DNA of 64,000 nt from Delphinus delphis (GCF_949987515.2 NC_082694.2:64292080-64356079), one strand, 5' to 3'. Positions 24,960 through 39,383 are shown, counted from the stretch's first letter. The notes: generated by a model from the letters alone, not told the origin. Translations and numbers: made by a program.

Positions 24960-25249
24960 AAAAAAAATTTATTTATTTATTATTTTTGGCTGTGTTGGGT
25001 CTTCGTTTCCGTGCGAGGGCTTTCTCCAGTTGTGGCGAGCGGGGGCCACTCTTCATCGCGGTGCGCAGGCCTCTCACTGTCGCGGCCGCTCCTGTTGCGG
25101 AGCACAAGCTCCAGACGCGCAGGCTCAGTAGCTGTGGCTCACGGGCCTAGCTGCTCCGTGGCATGTGGGATCCTCCCAGACCAGGGCTCGAACCCGTGTA
25201 CCCTGCATTGGCAGGCAGATTCTCAACCACTGAGCCACCAGGGAAGCCC
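24960..25249 (-). repeat. CHR-type SINE, long form, first of a double insertion
   Basis: Reverse orientation, from A/T-rich tail through 'tggctgtgttgggtcttcgt' to 'agccaccagggaagcc'. It is flanked on both sides by copies of cattttcacttttt (24945-24959 and 25250 onward). It lies in the sense direction of TTC27. Confidence 0.95.
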
Positions 25250-25263
25250 CATTTTCACTTTTT

Positions 25264-25484
25264 TTTTTTTTTTTGGTTTTTTTTTTTTTTGCGATACGCG
25301 GGCCTCTCACTGTTGTGGCCTCTCCCGTTGCGGAGCACAGGCTCCGGACGCGCAGGCTCAGCGGCCATGGCTCACGGGCCAAGCCACTCCGCGGCATGTG
25401 GGATCTTCCCGGACCGGGGCACGAACCCGTGTCCCCTGCAGCGGCAGGCGGACTCTCAACCACTGCGCCACCAGGGAAGTCCCC
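25264..25484 (-). repeat. Young CHR-type SINE (~210 bp subfamily), second of a double insertion
   Basis: Reverse orientation: long T-run, then 'gcgatacgcgggcctctcac', 'ctcccgttgcggagcacagg', ending 'gcgccaccagggaagtcc'. It belongs to the same short subfamily as the copies at 48589 and 63397. A third copy of cattttcacttttt follows at 25485-25498. Long open frames across 24867-25568 come from these two SINEs and are not genes. Confidence 0.95.
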
Positions 25485-25972
25485 CATTTTCACTTTTTAA
25501 AGTGTTCTGCAAAAGTGTTCTTTTGGAAGGCAATTCTGCTTAGCAAACCCAATTTGTTGAAAAAGTAGAAAAGGCATATGATTTACTACAAAATCAGAGA
25601 CTCCCAAATATTATATGCAAAAAGGTGCTTTCAAAGGAGATGTTGGGAAGCAATTTTTCCCATTTTCGGATAATCCAGTTGTGATCTAATGAGAACAAAA
25701 TCTAAATACAGATGATGTTCTAAGGTCTCATTTTCAATGTTTGGAGTTCCACAATATGAACGGATGGGTAGTACAGACAAGATTATTTAAGTCATATAAG
25801 TATAGATTTATGTAAAGTTAATACATTATAAGAAAAAGTTTTGCACAGAATAGGGAAATCTGTAGAGTACATCCTGAAGAAATAAACAATCATGGGTAGG
25901 TTAGTGATCTCACCAAAACTAGGAAAATTAGCTCCCAATTTGGGAAGGAGAGTCACAGAAAAAGTCTGCTAC

Positions 25973-26041
25973 CTTGACTTTCTTTGAGAGAGCTCTTGCA
26001 GTTTTCTGAGAGACTCATAATCGGAAGTTGTTTGAAGTTTC
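25973..26041 (-). other. Candidate cryptic exon in the last TTC27 intron
   Basis: On the minus strand a pyrimidine-rich acceptor 'tatttcctcccaacag' precedes 69 nt ending at a donor 'tcaag|gtagca'. Entered in phase 0, as the neighbouring exons would require, it reads eight codons (ETSNNFRL) and then TGA. If used, it would replace the last 40 residues by a short tail. This is sequence-pattern evidence only. Confidence 0.15.
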
Positions 26042-26359
26042 CTGTTGGGAGGAAATACAGTTTCCCCAGGTAGATTACAGAAACCTGGTTCCAGCATGCA
26101 GACTAATAAGGACAGAAAAGTGAGTTAATAATCTAAAGAGGCAAAAATGATGCTCTGATCTGAAAAGATCATCAATTAATAAAAAGCATAGTCTGGAAAG
26201 GTTTTTACATGTGTCCAGAAGTGACCTTCACTTGCCATGGACTTGCTCTCAGAAGTGAAGTAAAATTAGTTTGCAACCCAGGATTAAATAGTGAAGGCAA
26301 GGAAAGATTAGAAAAAAAAGTGCTAAAGTGTGTTAGAAGTTATATTCCTTTAAATTTTG

Positions 26360-26560
26360 TTCCTGAGGTGTACTCCAAACCTGGCTGCATGTTAGAATTA
26401 CCTGGGAAATTTAACACAAACTTCCCAGGCTCTGTCCCAGACCCGATCTGTCCCAGGTAGAGATGTGGAATCCAATCTTCAAAAAACCTCCCTCCATAAT
26501 TCTCGGGTGTCCCCATCCTAGCACTGGATCATAGGTTGGCATTTGTAATCTGATACCGTA
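26360..26560 (+). repeat. MER5-like DNA transposon remnant
   Basis: 'ctgcatgttagaattacctg' followed by 'ggctctgtcccagaccc' is the MER5 order ('catcagaatcacctgg...ccccaccccagacc'). Heavily diverged. Confidence 0.4.
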
Positions 26561-27066
26561 TGTTTTAGTTGTCAGGCTTGAGTCAACCTATCTACCTTAA
26601 TATTTGTGTCAAATCCATATACACCTACTTAATATTCGTCTCTAAATCAATTTTTTATTTAAATAAAAGTATTTTAAAGGAAACATTAGAACACTACTGT
26701 AAATAGAAAATAAGCAATACTATTCATGAAATTGTAGGTTTGATATGCTAGTTATACTTTTTCTAAGATGCACTGAAATAAATACATATTAAAATAAAAT
26801 GTTTACCCAAGTGCTACTAGTAGTATATATGCCACACTTCGGGAAAAAGTGATAGTAAGTAGTAGAGCAGTGTTTTAATTTGACTTAAAGAAAGCATCAA
26901 GAGCCGGATTATAAATATTAATTTCAAAGACTCCTAAGTTACCCATGTGTAGGGTGGTTTAGCCACTGGGTCAATGATCTCCTCACCAGTACAACTAATC
27001 ACCTGGGGGCTGATGTCTAAAATATAACATGGGCCTAAAATTATCCTTCATGTGAAGGAAGACTTA

Positions 27067-27312
<246 letters not shown>

Positions 27313-28002
27313 TTAATTAGGATTTTATAGTAACAGACTTCAGAAATATTTCTATGTGACAAGTTTTATTTTGGTGAAAGGAAAATAAGTTATATGCATA
27401 AATTTTCCTTTTATCCCTTAAGAAGGATAGCTTATTGCTAAAAGGAAAATTTTGAGGAAAATGAGGGATATTTGGTGAGTTACAGACTGTTGGGAATGGA
27501 CCATGAAAACACACATGCACGTGCACACACACAAGCACAGAGTAATGAAATTAGGCAGAGACAAGGTCTAATTGAACACAAGGTACCCACAGAGAACAAA
27601 AACATATACAGCTCATCTTAATGTGGCTTCTCACGGTACTGAGTCCCTAATGGGGAATCACAATTGCAGATGACACCAGCCCAAAGAAGTGACATGCCAG
27701 ATATCTACAGCTCAATTCTTGCTGCATTTTCATATTCAGAGTTTACATCACCATTCTGGAAGAAGTGACGCCAACAACCTAGGCGCCTGCATTTAGGGAA
27801 CGTGACCACGACCAGGCTCTGGGGTCACTAAGCCATGCTTGGTATCCATTAGCAAGAAGTAGGGGAGAGGACAGTCACTCATTCCCGACACCTCTACCTC
27901 CAGCATTCTGGAGAGCCCATTTTCCTAAAACTTGAAATTATCAAGAGCGTGTAACCCTTCCTAGCACAGGGCCTGCCTATTAATGCTTTTTAAGAACAAG
28001 TG

Positions 28003-28312
28003 GTTAAGCACAGTGGTTAAGAATCCACCTGCCAATGAAGGGACACAGGTTCGAGCCCTGGTCCAGGAGGATACCACATGCCGCAGAGCAACTAAGCCTG
28101 TGCGCCACAACTACTGAGCCTGCGTTCTAGAGCCCGCGTGCCACAACTACTAAAGCCTCCATGCCTAGAGCCCATGCTCTGCAGCAAGAGAAGCCACTGC
28201 AATGAGAAGTCTGCGCACCACAACAAAGAGTAGCTCCTGCTCAACACAACTAGAGAAAGGCCCTGTGCAGCAACGAAGACACAACACAGCCAAATAAATT
28301 AATTAAAAAAAA
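28003..28312 (+). repeat. CHR-type SINE, 5'-truncated
   Basis: The usual head 'ggcttccctggtggc' is missing; it begins near 'aagcacagtggttaagaatc'. The rest follows the long form to 'acacaacacagccaaataaa'. Perfect target duplication aagaacaagtg at 27992-28002 and 28313-28323. Confidence 0.94.
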
Positions 28313-28340
28313 AAGAACAAGTGAAGAGCTTTGTAAAAAT

Positions 28341-28990
28341 ATAATGCCTCTATACCCTGAGAAGACCATAATTCATAAAGAGCCATGTATCACAGTGCTC
28401 ACTGCAGCTCTATTTACAATAGCCAGGACATGGAAGCAACCTAAGTGTCCATCAACAGATGAATGGATAAAGAAGATGTGGCACATATATACAATGGAAT
28501 ATTACTCAGCCATAAAAAGAAATGAAATTGAGTTATTTGTAGTAAGGTGGATAGACCTAGAGTCTGTCATACAGAGTGAAGTCAGAAACAGAAAAACAAA
28601 TACCATAGGCTAACACATATATATGGAATGTAAAAAAAGATGGTTCTGATGAACCTAGGAGCAGGACAGGAATAAAGATGCAGATGTAGAGAATGGATTT
28701 GAGGACACAGGGTGGAGAGGGGAAGCTGGGAAGAGGTGAGAGAGTAGCATTGACATATACACACTACCAAATATAAAATAGATAGCTAGTGGGAAGCAGC
28801 TGCATGGCACAGGGAGATCAGCTTGGTGCTTTGTGACCATTTAGAGGGGTGGGATAGTGAGAATGGGAAGGAGGCTCAAGAGGGAGGGGATATGAGGATA
28901 TATGTATAGCTGATTCACTTTGTTATACAGCAGATACTAACACACCATTGTAAAGCAATTATACTCCAATAAAGATGTTAAAAAAATTTT
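28341..28990 (+). repeat. 5'-truncated L1, ORF2 C-terminus and 3' UTR
   Basis: Contains the classic ORF2 end coding 'YSAIKRNEIE' in frame (within 28344-28613), followed by a cetartiodactyl-type 3' UTR ('ggacacagggtggagagggg', 'agctgcatggcacagggaga', 'tgattcactttgttatacag', 'ccaataaagatgttaaaaaa'). The 5' limit is uncertain. Antisense to TTC27. Confidence 0.9.
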
Positions 28991-28997
28991 TTTAAGT

Positions 28998-29025
28998 ACA
29001 CACACACACATATATATATATATAT
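28998..29025 (+). repeat. Compound (CA)n(TA)n microsatellite at an L1 tail
   Basis: An alternating ca run passes into an alternating ta run just beyond the A-tail of the L1 at 28341-28990, a common place for microsatellite birth. Confidence 0.9.
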
Positions 29026-29195
29026 GAATGTGTATATATAAAAAAAGAAAAAAAAAGACAGTAAATGCCTAGTGAGCAGAGGGGCAAAATAAAATGTTGC
29101 TGAATTAAGAAAGAAAAAAAATAATAAAACATGCACAAAATGAGAAATTCTAAAAGAATGAAACTAACTTGGAATAAATAATATTTAATGTCTTG

Positions 29196-29197
<2 letters not shown>

Positions 29198-29232
<35 letters not shown>
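29198..29232. repeat. (AT)n microsatellite
   Basis: About 17 uninterrupted TA units. Self-complementary and likely unstable in length. Confidence 0.95.
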
Positions 29233-29234
<2 letters not shown>

Positions 29235-31139
29235 AAAATGCCTCGTATTTCTCCACTGATTTGTTCTTGTTCCTCTAAATTATGCTCACTACAAACAGAT
29301 CAATAATCAGATCCTATTTTAAAACTACACTAAACAGTGCAACAACTGAAGTTTACTTAGTACCCTGTATCACAGAACAGGGATGGAAAACAGATTTCTT
29401 TCTGTATGCAAACTCTCACCAATTGGAGGTTGCTTGTGCCTGGCAAAATAGTTTTGCCGTTCATTAACACCTTCCATGGCTGGTGAGAACTATGCTTGAC
29501 ATTCCTATTCTAAAATAATAATCAGACTTTGAAAGGATGCATGGTAATCAACAACGTTACACTCATTTTCAAAGGGTACAGTTAACATGGAGATAGTGAG
29601 GATTATGATGTCTGTGTCCCATAATAGAGGAAGGTTGTAACTGCTATTACTGAGGTACTTGGGCTATTTAGTACCTAGTAACATATCAAAAACAGCTGTG
29701 ATTCTGTTTTCAATCCTTCATTGTCATTTTGATAAAAACAAAAAAGCAAAAAGACAAACAGTGCTCCATTAGTCCCCTTCCTCAATCCCATTTCCAAAAG
29801 GCGTTAGAGATGGGGAGACGGTGGGGGGGGGGGGGGAGACAGACAGAGAGAGACAGAGAGAGAGACAGAGAGACAGGGAGAGAGAGAAACAACCTGCTGT
29901 TTCAAATCATCGGGAAATCCAAGACAGCTGTGCTTCCTCCAGGCAGACTGTAGTTAAAATGTGTAATTATTATTTTAGAAGTTCCTGGATGGCAAAGAAG
30001 GAACGAACTTTTGTCCACTCTTTCCCAGAAGACAGAACAGCAGAGACTGTAAATGAATACCTTCCAGACAGAACAATGGGTACACGATGACAACACTATC
30101 ATAGAAGGGTCTCCAACACTACGTGGAGACCACAATGTCTTACACCAAGCTTTCTGAAGCACATGGCTACTCTTAAAAATAGCAACCCAGAAGGGAATAA
30201 ATCATATGGAGATTTTTCTAAATGTTATATTTCCTTTTCCAGAATTGGGTGAGGTGGAGAACAGTGATGGGGAGAAAGTTAAAAAAGAGAACAGAAATAA
30301 CAGAGAAACTCAGCTCTTTCTTCCATGAAGCACTGGTATACAAAAGCAACATAGAAAAGGTTAAGATTTATCTCCATAAATCTAAAATATCACGAGAAAA
30401 GAAAGCTGAGCAGCCACTCAAGTATGCTTAAAATGTTGTAGGAGCAAGAACACATAATTCACTAAGTCAAAGGGAAACTTAAAAAAAGAACAGACACTTG
30501 TTTTTCTCTAAGTATTGCCTGGATGAAAAAACAAAAAAAGGTACCAAAAATAGTTCGCAATCAACTTTAAGAGGCAAAATGAAGATTTTTCCTAGAGTAC
30601 TTCTTTAACCTGCATATTTATATTTGACAGGTTTAACACTATCACTTAGTGATTACAGAAAATATCTTGGCTTTGACTGTTATAGAGCCTGCTGTTCATC
30701 GAAATGTTTAGGGTTGGCAAGCTGAAGTAGCTCAGATAAATTCAGAGAAAATTGCACCCTGTTATAACTGCTTAGCATGGGTTTACTGAAATACAGTACC
30801 ATATCCACAAAGGCCAAAGGGATAAAGAATGAGCTCCATCTAAGCCCACCCACCAGGAGGCCAGCACAAGCTACATAAATTCTAGCCACCCTAGACCATC
30901 CTTCCACTGGTCTATCGGCAATTATCTCAACCTTTTGGATAGTTATATCCTTTTGTCAAAGATAAGTAATTATTAACTACTAAGCCCATTTCTAAATTGT
31001 TTGAATGTTCTATGACTTCTTTCAAGGCAAAGTTAAACTTTATTCTTGTTCGTTTTTTTCTTTTTAGTTTTGAGTCCCTTATCATACAGCCCAGATCCTC
31101 TACCATAGAAGGAACAGGGTGGGGGTAAGGAGGCAAGGG
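29233..31139. other. TTC27 intron, no exon or clear transposon
   Basis: Apart from the G/GA tract at 29823-29888 this is unique-looking AT-rich intron. Open frames up to ~90 codons occur on both strands without family resemblance. Confidence 0.45.
29823..29888 (+). repeat. G14 run followed by a (GA)-rich tract
   Basis: Fourteen G in a row, then about 50 nt made almost wholly of ga/aca/gaga units. On the minus strand, the TTC27 sense strand, this is a long C/T tract. Confidence 0.9.
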
Positions 31140-31370
31140 ATTAACATTTAAACCATGTGTAAGATACTGGTAAGTGTTTAAATATGTTTTTACTTATTTT
31201 TCATAACAACCATAGGTAGGTTATCCCCAGTTTCCCCATGAGGGCACTAAGAGTCAGAGAAGCTAAGTAATGGTGACCCCAAGTCACCTAGTTAGTATGT
31301 GGTAGAGCTGGTCCTGGAACTTGGGCCTCCCTGAGTCCAAAGTTCTGCCCTTTTTATTGTCCCTTGTTGG
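31140..31370 (-). repeat. MIR, antisense
   Basis: Reversed MIR order: 'tttttcataacaaccatagg', 'ccccagtttccccatgaggg', 'caagtcacctagttagtatg', 'ggtagagctggtcctggaac'. Confidence 0.7.
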
Positions 31371-33795
<2,425 letters not shown>

Positions 33796-34279
33796 CTAGA
33801 AACAACCAAACAATAACTAAAAACAAAGCGCTACCCTCACCATCAACGAAGATGACAGTGAAAAACCTTGTCAGGCCTGTAAGAATATCACCCGTCACTT
33901 TTGAAAAATAAAATACAAGACGAGCCATCCCGAACCACAGTCTGGAATCGCAGGCCGACTACCTCTCCCAGTGTCCCTTTTCAGGCTCCTTGGAGGGCTC
34001 TGCTTCCACAGGGCCCTAGGCTCTGTGCACCTTTCTTCACACTCTGAGGGCTCTCTCTGAATGATCTGCTCCACACCTGTAGCTGCAAATACACTATGAC
34101 CAAGTCTACCCGATACTGTCAGCGCAGCTCCAGCCCGACTCCTCTCTGGAGCCCCAGGATTGTGCACCTCCCTATCTACCAGCCATGTCCCATCAACATC
34201 TCATGCTCCATCGATCCCAGAGGGAAACCTAGATCCCAGATCCCTCTTCCTCCTGCAGTCTCAGAGCCAGTGACCTGAG

Positions 34280-34460
34280 CACCAACCTAGAGTCTCTTCT
34301 CTCCTGGCTGGGCCACATGTAACCAATTTGATTCAACATTCCTAATGAGTCCTAAATCCAGCTTCTCCTCCTTTAGGTTGGACCTCACTATTCCCACCTG
34401 GACTGCAGTGATAACACTCTAATTCTGCTAAAAGAGGTCCTGGCCCTTCCTAATTGTTGC
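34280..34460 (+). repeat. L2-like fragment
   Basis: 'cccacctggactgcagtgat' with surrounding C/T-rich sequence resembles the L2 stretch 'cctggattactgcaatagc'. Diverged, with edges approximate. Confidence 0.35.
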
Positions 34461-34819
34461 ATAATAAACTGCTAGTGCATTTGCCTTAGGTATGCAGGGT
34501 ACCCACAAAGTAGCTCTTGACCTTCCAACTACCCCAGGTCCGCTCACCATTTGCAATTTCGTGGCCATCTCATTTTCATTAGTCAGATGCCTTGAATGCT
34601 GATAGATGAATTAAGGTGAGCCCCACCGTGGGTTACACTGTTATGACAAGCTACATCTGTCACATCTATATTAGGCTGTGTATCTCAAGGCTGCCTGGAA
34701 GCATAGAAAGTGCATCCTCCGTCATCCACTCCTGTGACAGAAGACCAGCAAAGACACATGGATCCACCTAAAGAACCAGCTCGAGGAGACTGCCCTCAGA
34801 CCTTGCTGCTACTCAGTGC

Positions 34820-34985
34820 AGCCCTTGGACTGACAGCATTGGCATCACCCAGGAGCTTGCTGTAAATGAGGAATCCTGGATGGAGATGCCACTCCATCTT
34901 AACTGAGATTCTGCATTTCTAACGAGCTCCCAGGTGATGCTGGTGTTGATGGTCCACAGATCACACTCTGAGTGGCAAGGTTCCA
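34820..34985 (+). repeat. MER5A DNA transposon remnant
   Basis: 'attggcatcacccaggagct', 'gattctgcatttctaacgag', 'ctcccaggtgatgctggtgt', 'tccacagatcacactctgag' follow the MER5A consensus order closely. Confidence 0.7.
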
Positions 34986-34994
34986 AGAGACAGG

Positions 34995-35135
34995 GTGCCA
35001 CATCTTTATTCTTCCTCTGAACTTCAGGGAGAGGACCACATTTCATCACCTTGTGTCCCCAGTATCTAACATCAAGCCTGGCACACTGCTCTGATGTAAG
35101 GAGTACTTATGCCTGAAAGAAAGACTGAATGAACA
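34995..35135 (+). repeat. L2 3' end
   Basis: 'gagaggaccacatttcatca', 'cttgtgtccccagtatctaa' and 'gcctggcacactgctctgat' reproduce the L2 terminal order. Confidence 0.55.
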
Positions 35136-35139
35136 CACC

Positions 35140-38125
35140 TCTTTCAGAAAGCTTTGCTAAGAGAAATGCAACCAGTGTGACACCTTGCTCTGTCTCCCCA
35201 TAGAGCATTCTGATCTAGGCATGAGACGCATCCAAGGAATCAAGGCTCCTCCGGCCCATGAACACTGTTAGGAATGTGAGCTCAGACTTACGGTCCTAAT
35301 TATATACAGGGAGAAAAGTGGACAGGAGAACACTCACTTGAGCTTTTTTCTTTTTTGATGGACAAGGTAAATTATCTCTGCCTATAAATTCACATTACAA
35401 TCCAACATGTAGTTTTAAATCTGAAAGTAATGAAATAGATATTACAATTCCACTCATGGTTTTAAATATGAAAGTCACAATGCAGGAGAAATGGTATGAA
35501 TGTGCACTACCTGTTTCGAGTAATCATTCTGTAAACGTTTCAAGGATTAACATACTTCGAAAGAGATGGTCTATTGAAATAGTTACTAACATGGACAAAT
35601 GAAGCATACTAAATTAGTAAAATTCTTTGTTTTTTTCTGGGATATCACAGTTGGCCCAACACCCTATCCCCTCATTTTAGCCACGATGAGTAGCCAAAGG
35701 GGAAGAAAAATCTTTTGGCCTTCTTGCCAATAAAAATGGAGAGCTGCAGTACTGGTGTTTGAGAGGGGGAAAGTTGGTGAAGCGGGTTGTGTGTGTGTAT
35801 TTGTGGGTGCATAGAGGGAACTGCAAAAGGGTAAGGAGGTAGATAGAGTGCCTCTGTGTTGGGGTTAGGGGGCAGATACCAAACACCTCTACCCAATTCA
35901 AATGCAGATACCATAAGTAGAGAGACCCTGAATATAAGGGGAGGCACTAACAAATTTGTTTTTATACTCTCTATTTGATGTACAATGGTTAAATCGCTGG
36001 ATCTGGGCCTTAGAAGAGAGTTCTACATGGAAGAATACATAATAGAAGTCATTCATGGCCACGGCAGACATTGCCTAGAGAGACTGCGTTGGGTAAGCAT
36101 CAGAACAAGGATAGAGTCTTAGGGAACACAACATTGAAAAGGAGGGTAGATGAACAGAGGTCTATGCACAAAGGAAAGGTGGCAGAAAGCGATGTCATGG
36201 AAACCAGGGAAGGAGAAAGTGACAAGGAGAGTACATCTACAGAAGATCAGGACTGGAAGATTCTGCTGGATTTGGCAGGTACACGGGTTAGTGACTGTAT
36301 GCAGAGCTAAAGCCAGAAAAAGGAGGGCATGAGAGATCATGATTTTAGACAAGAGGCTCACAAAGAGAATCACATGAAAACCAAGACAAGTATTAACATC
36401 ATAAAAAACAAAAAGCAAAAAATACCCCCCAATCATAGTATCCTGTAATACCTATTTTGAATATAATTTGCATAGGCATATAATATTAATAGAAAATATT
36501 CATGTAACCAAAAATTTTAATATAAATATATTGGGAAAATAAGAAAGGGAAGCAGTGGAAATGCTAATATAAAAGAATTAAGTCCTTATTTACTATAATA
36601 GGAAGTCAACTGATAATACCTAAAATTTGGTTAATAAAAAATAGGAGGGGGAGCGGTGGAGCAGGAAATTGCTGTATTTTGTTATAAGCCTCATACTACG
36701 ACTTAACTTGTAAAAACTATATGTTATGTGTTACTTTAATAACACAAAAATTTAAAAATAGAGAAAAAGAATAAATACAAAGATTGGCAAAGAGGAAACA
36801 AAAAACGACAGCACACACGAATATTCATTTATAAACTTTAAAATTATGTCTTTGGTGTGTGTGGGCGGAGGGGGGAGGGGCAAAGACTATAACGGGACCG
36901 TGAGGACTTTGGGATGCTGGTGATGTTCAGACTCACACTCGGGGAAGGGCGTGGGGCGGCGGGGGGGCCCCGGGTGGTTTACACAAGTGCGTGCCCTTCG
37001 TGAAAATTCATGTTTACTTATGACCTGTGTACTTTTCTATATTTTCACTCTATTTTAATAAAAGTTAATTAAAAAGGTATTTCCTACAATTAAGAAAGCC
37101 CCATAAACTGAAGGAAAAAAATAAGAGTTATTAAAATACAGTAACAAATGGAGCTAATATGTAATCTTCAAAAGTGGGTTTAGAGTGATAAAATTTTTTT
37201 AAAAACTATTAATGTTATAATTTAGTGGTTAATATCACCATTTCCTTCCCTCTAACTGGTGAGAAAAATCACACTCTTGTTAGCCAGACTGACTACCAAA
37301 ATAGTAACTTTTAACATATATTTAACCCTTCTTTAGTAAACAGGTATTTTTAACTTAAAAAAAGCAAAGGGTGTTGTAGTAGGATTTCTCTGATAAAATG
37401 AATCACCAAGGATTATGATTTTCTCCTGGGCAGTCTACAAAGTTTACCTGCATTATAGTCCTTTGCACCATCAAAGGTGAAAAAGATTTTTTTTTAACAG
37501 GTAAATGTTTTTATCTACTGTGGACTGGGTAAAAATATGATTACTGAACCCATCAGTAACTAGTTAAAACTATAAATTATTAAGTATGTAATAAGAGGCT
37601 GAAGGGTAGAGTACTAAAGTTTAAGAATTTAGAGGTAAACGATTCTTGGGGAAACAGGATCCAAGATATGGCCACTTGGATGGGTTGCTCCTATGAAATA
37701 AGATGAGAGCAAAGAAGTTTAACTCCAAAGTATTGGACGTGCCATCTACCTAAAACCAAGTGTTCAAGAACAGTAGATCTACAGTGGGGAGGAAGATATA
37801 CATAGTCGGTTGCTGAAGTCCACCATGAATGTGGGGGAATGGCTAGGAAGTTGGTAAACAGCGGTAACGAGGACAGGTCTTCTGTCTGCAACATCACAGA
37901 ACTGTTGTATCAAGGAGTCAATATACAGGTAAAGAGCTTCAAAAACTGTAAAGCGATATAAACCTATAAACTATCACAATCATCACTGACCCTCAACTTC
38001 CTTACTCTGTCAAAAGGGGACAGCAAAGCCCTCATCGTCGCCCACTCATTATGTGCCCCTATACTTACTTGGATTAAAATGGAGCTAAAGAAGAACAAAC
38101 TCTACCACCATGGTTATCAGCCCTC
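35140..38125. other. Part of the 14.4-kb TTC27 intron
   Basis: Mostly unique-looking. It holds an antisense L2-like piece near 36100-36310 ('gatcaggactggaagattct', 'gctggatttggcag') and a G-rich stretch with an L1-like 3' end at 36860-37075. No exon signature was found. Confidence 0.45.
36860..37075 (+). repeat. Old L1 3' end
   Basis: 'tgggatgctggtgatgttca', 'acacaagtgcgtgcccttcg', 'tgaaaattcatgtttactta', 'gacctgtgtacttttctata' and 'tttaataaaagttaatt' follow the L1M 3'-UTR order. The G-run at 36960-36968 is unusual for this element. Confidence 0.6.
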
Positions 38126-38129
38126 AATA

Positions 38130-38350
38130 CCTCCCACTACCCCTGCTCTGAGCACTCACCATGTGCTAAGCCCCATTCTAAGTATGCGACCAACATGATT
38201 TCATTTAGTTCTCACTGTAACCCTAGGAAGCAGGGACTTTATTATCTCCACTTTACAAAGAAATTGAAGCATGAGAGGCAAAATGAACTTCTCAAGGGCA
38301 CAACGCAAGTGAATGGTGGAGCTGGGTCTTGAACACAAGTGATACTGGCC
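38130..38350 (-). repeat. MIR, antisense
   Basis: 'gagcactcaccatgtgctaa', 'ttatctccactttacaaaga', 'gaatggtggagctgggtctt' are reversed MIR landmarks. Confidence 0.75.
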
Positions 38351-38419
38351 TCCTGAGTTTTGATGAGGATGAAGAGAAGACGATGATGACAGCAGGTAAT
38401 ATTCGTACATATACACCTT

Positions 38420-38625
38420 CCTATGAGCCGGGGGCTCTATGAACACAATCTTCCTAACAACCCTAGGGGGAAGGTGCTCTTGTTATTTGCATTCTGCAGA
38501 TGAAGAAACTGGAGCACAGAGAAGGTAAATAACTTGTCCAAGGTCACACACCTAGGGAAGGCAGAGGTGGATTTGAACCTGCAGCTCACATCCTGGCTCT
38601 TGCTCTCAAGCATTTGCTGTATTAA
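38420..38625 (-). repeat. Second MIR, antisense
   Basis: 'aacaaccctagggggaaggt', 'attctgcagatgaagaaact', 'aacttgtccaaggtcacaca', 'ggcagaggtggatttgaacc'. It is a separate copy from the one ending at about 38350. Confidence 0.8.
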
Positions 38626-38879
38626 ATGATAAAGCACAGCTCCTTACTCCTCTGTTGTTCCTTCCTTTCTAATAATAAGTTCTTTTTATTGGAAAGTTTG
38701 CTCTTTTATGAAATATGTATGCCAATAACTTTGATCAGTTCATTATCATTTTTTTGCCAAATCTTGAATCAACCCAAACCAGACAGGTTTTTGTAGTTTT
38801 TTCTTTTTTAACTTAAAAATTTCCCCAAGACATTGGAGCTAATAAAAAATAAAAAGAGAAAATAAAATTCGCAAACACA

Positions 38880-39340
38880 AGCACTACTGTCATTAATTTC
38901 TAATTTCTTTACTGTATGTAAATTTTTAAATATAATACTATGTAAACTGTTTTATCTTCCTTTTTCACTTAACATTATGTCATAGAATTTTTTGATGTTT
39001 TCATATATTCTTTAGATAGATCACTTTAATAGATTCAAAGCCTCCCACTGGGTTGACAAGAGCACAGTCTATTTAACAATTCCCCTGCAGTTAGACAGTT
39101 AGGCTGTTTCCATGTACTGCCATTGTCCTTATCATTATAAAGAACACTTCACTACATATTTTTGTGCCTAAAGATATTTTTCATACTGAAGCTTCTTTAG
39201 GTTAGAATTCCAGGAACAGAACTATGGAATCAAGGGAATAAACATTTTAAGACTCTAGAGATAACCTGGATACTTTCAAAAAGGGTTAAATCAAATTAGA
39301 TGTCCATCTGTAGTATATGAACATGTGTCATTTCACTGCA
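38880..39340 (-). repeat. Old L1 fragment, antisense
   Basis: Reversed L1-like order: 'ttttcacttaacattatgtc', 'gttaggctgtttccatgtac', 'ttcctttataaagaacactt'-like segment and 'aggttagaattccaggaaca'. Very diverged. Confidence 0.5.
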
Positions 39341-39350
39341 TATTACCAGC

Positions 39351-39352
<2 letters not shown>

Positions 39353-39382
<30 letters not shown>
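39353..39382 (+). repeat. (TG)15 microsatellite
   Basis: Fifteen uninterrupted TG units inside the old L1-like stretch of the large TTC27 intron. Confidence 0.96.

Positions 39383-39383
<1 letters not shown>

Noticed and set aside
24867..25568. Longest open frame in the window (233 codons, plus strand)
   Set aside because: It reads through two antisense CHR-type SINEs, and its repeated 'AGLSLSRPLLLRS' style content recurs wherever this SINE lies. It is not a gene.
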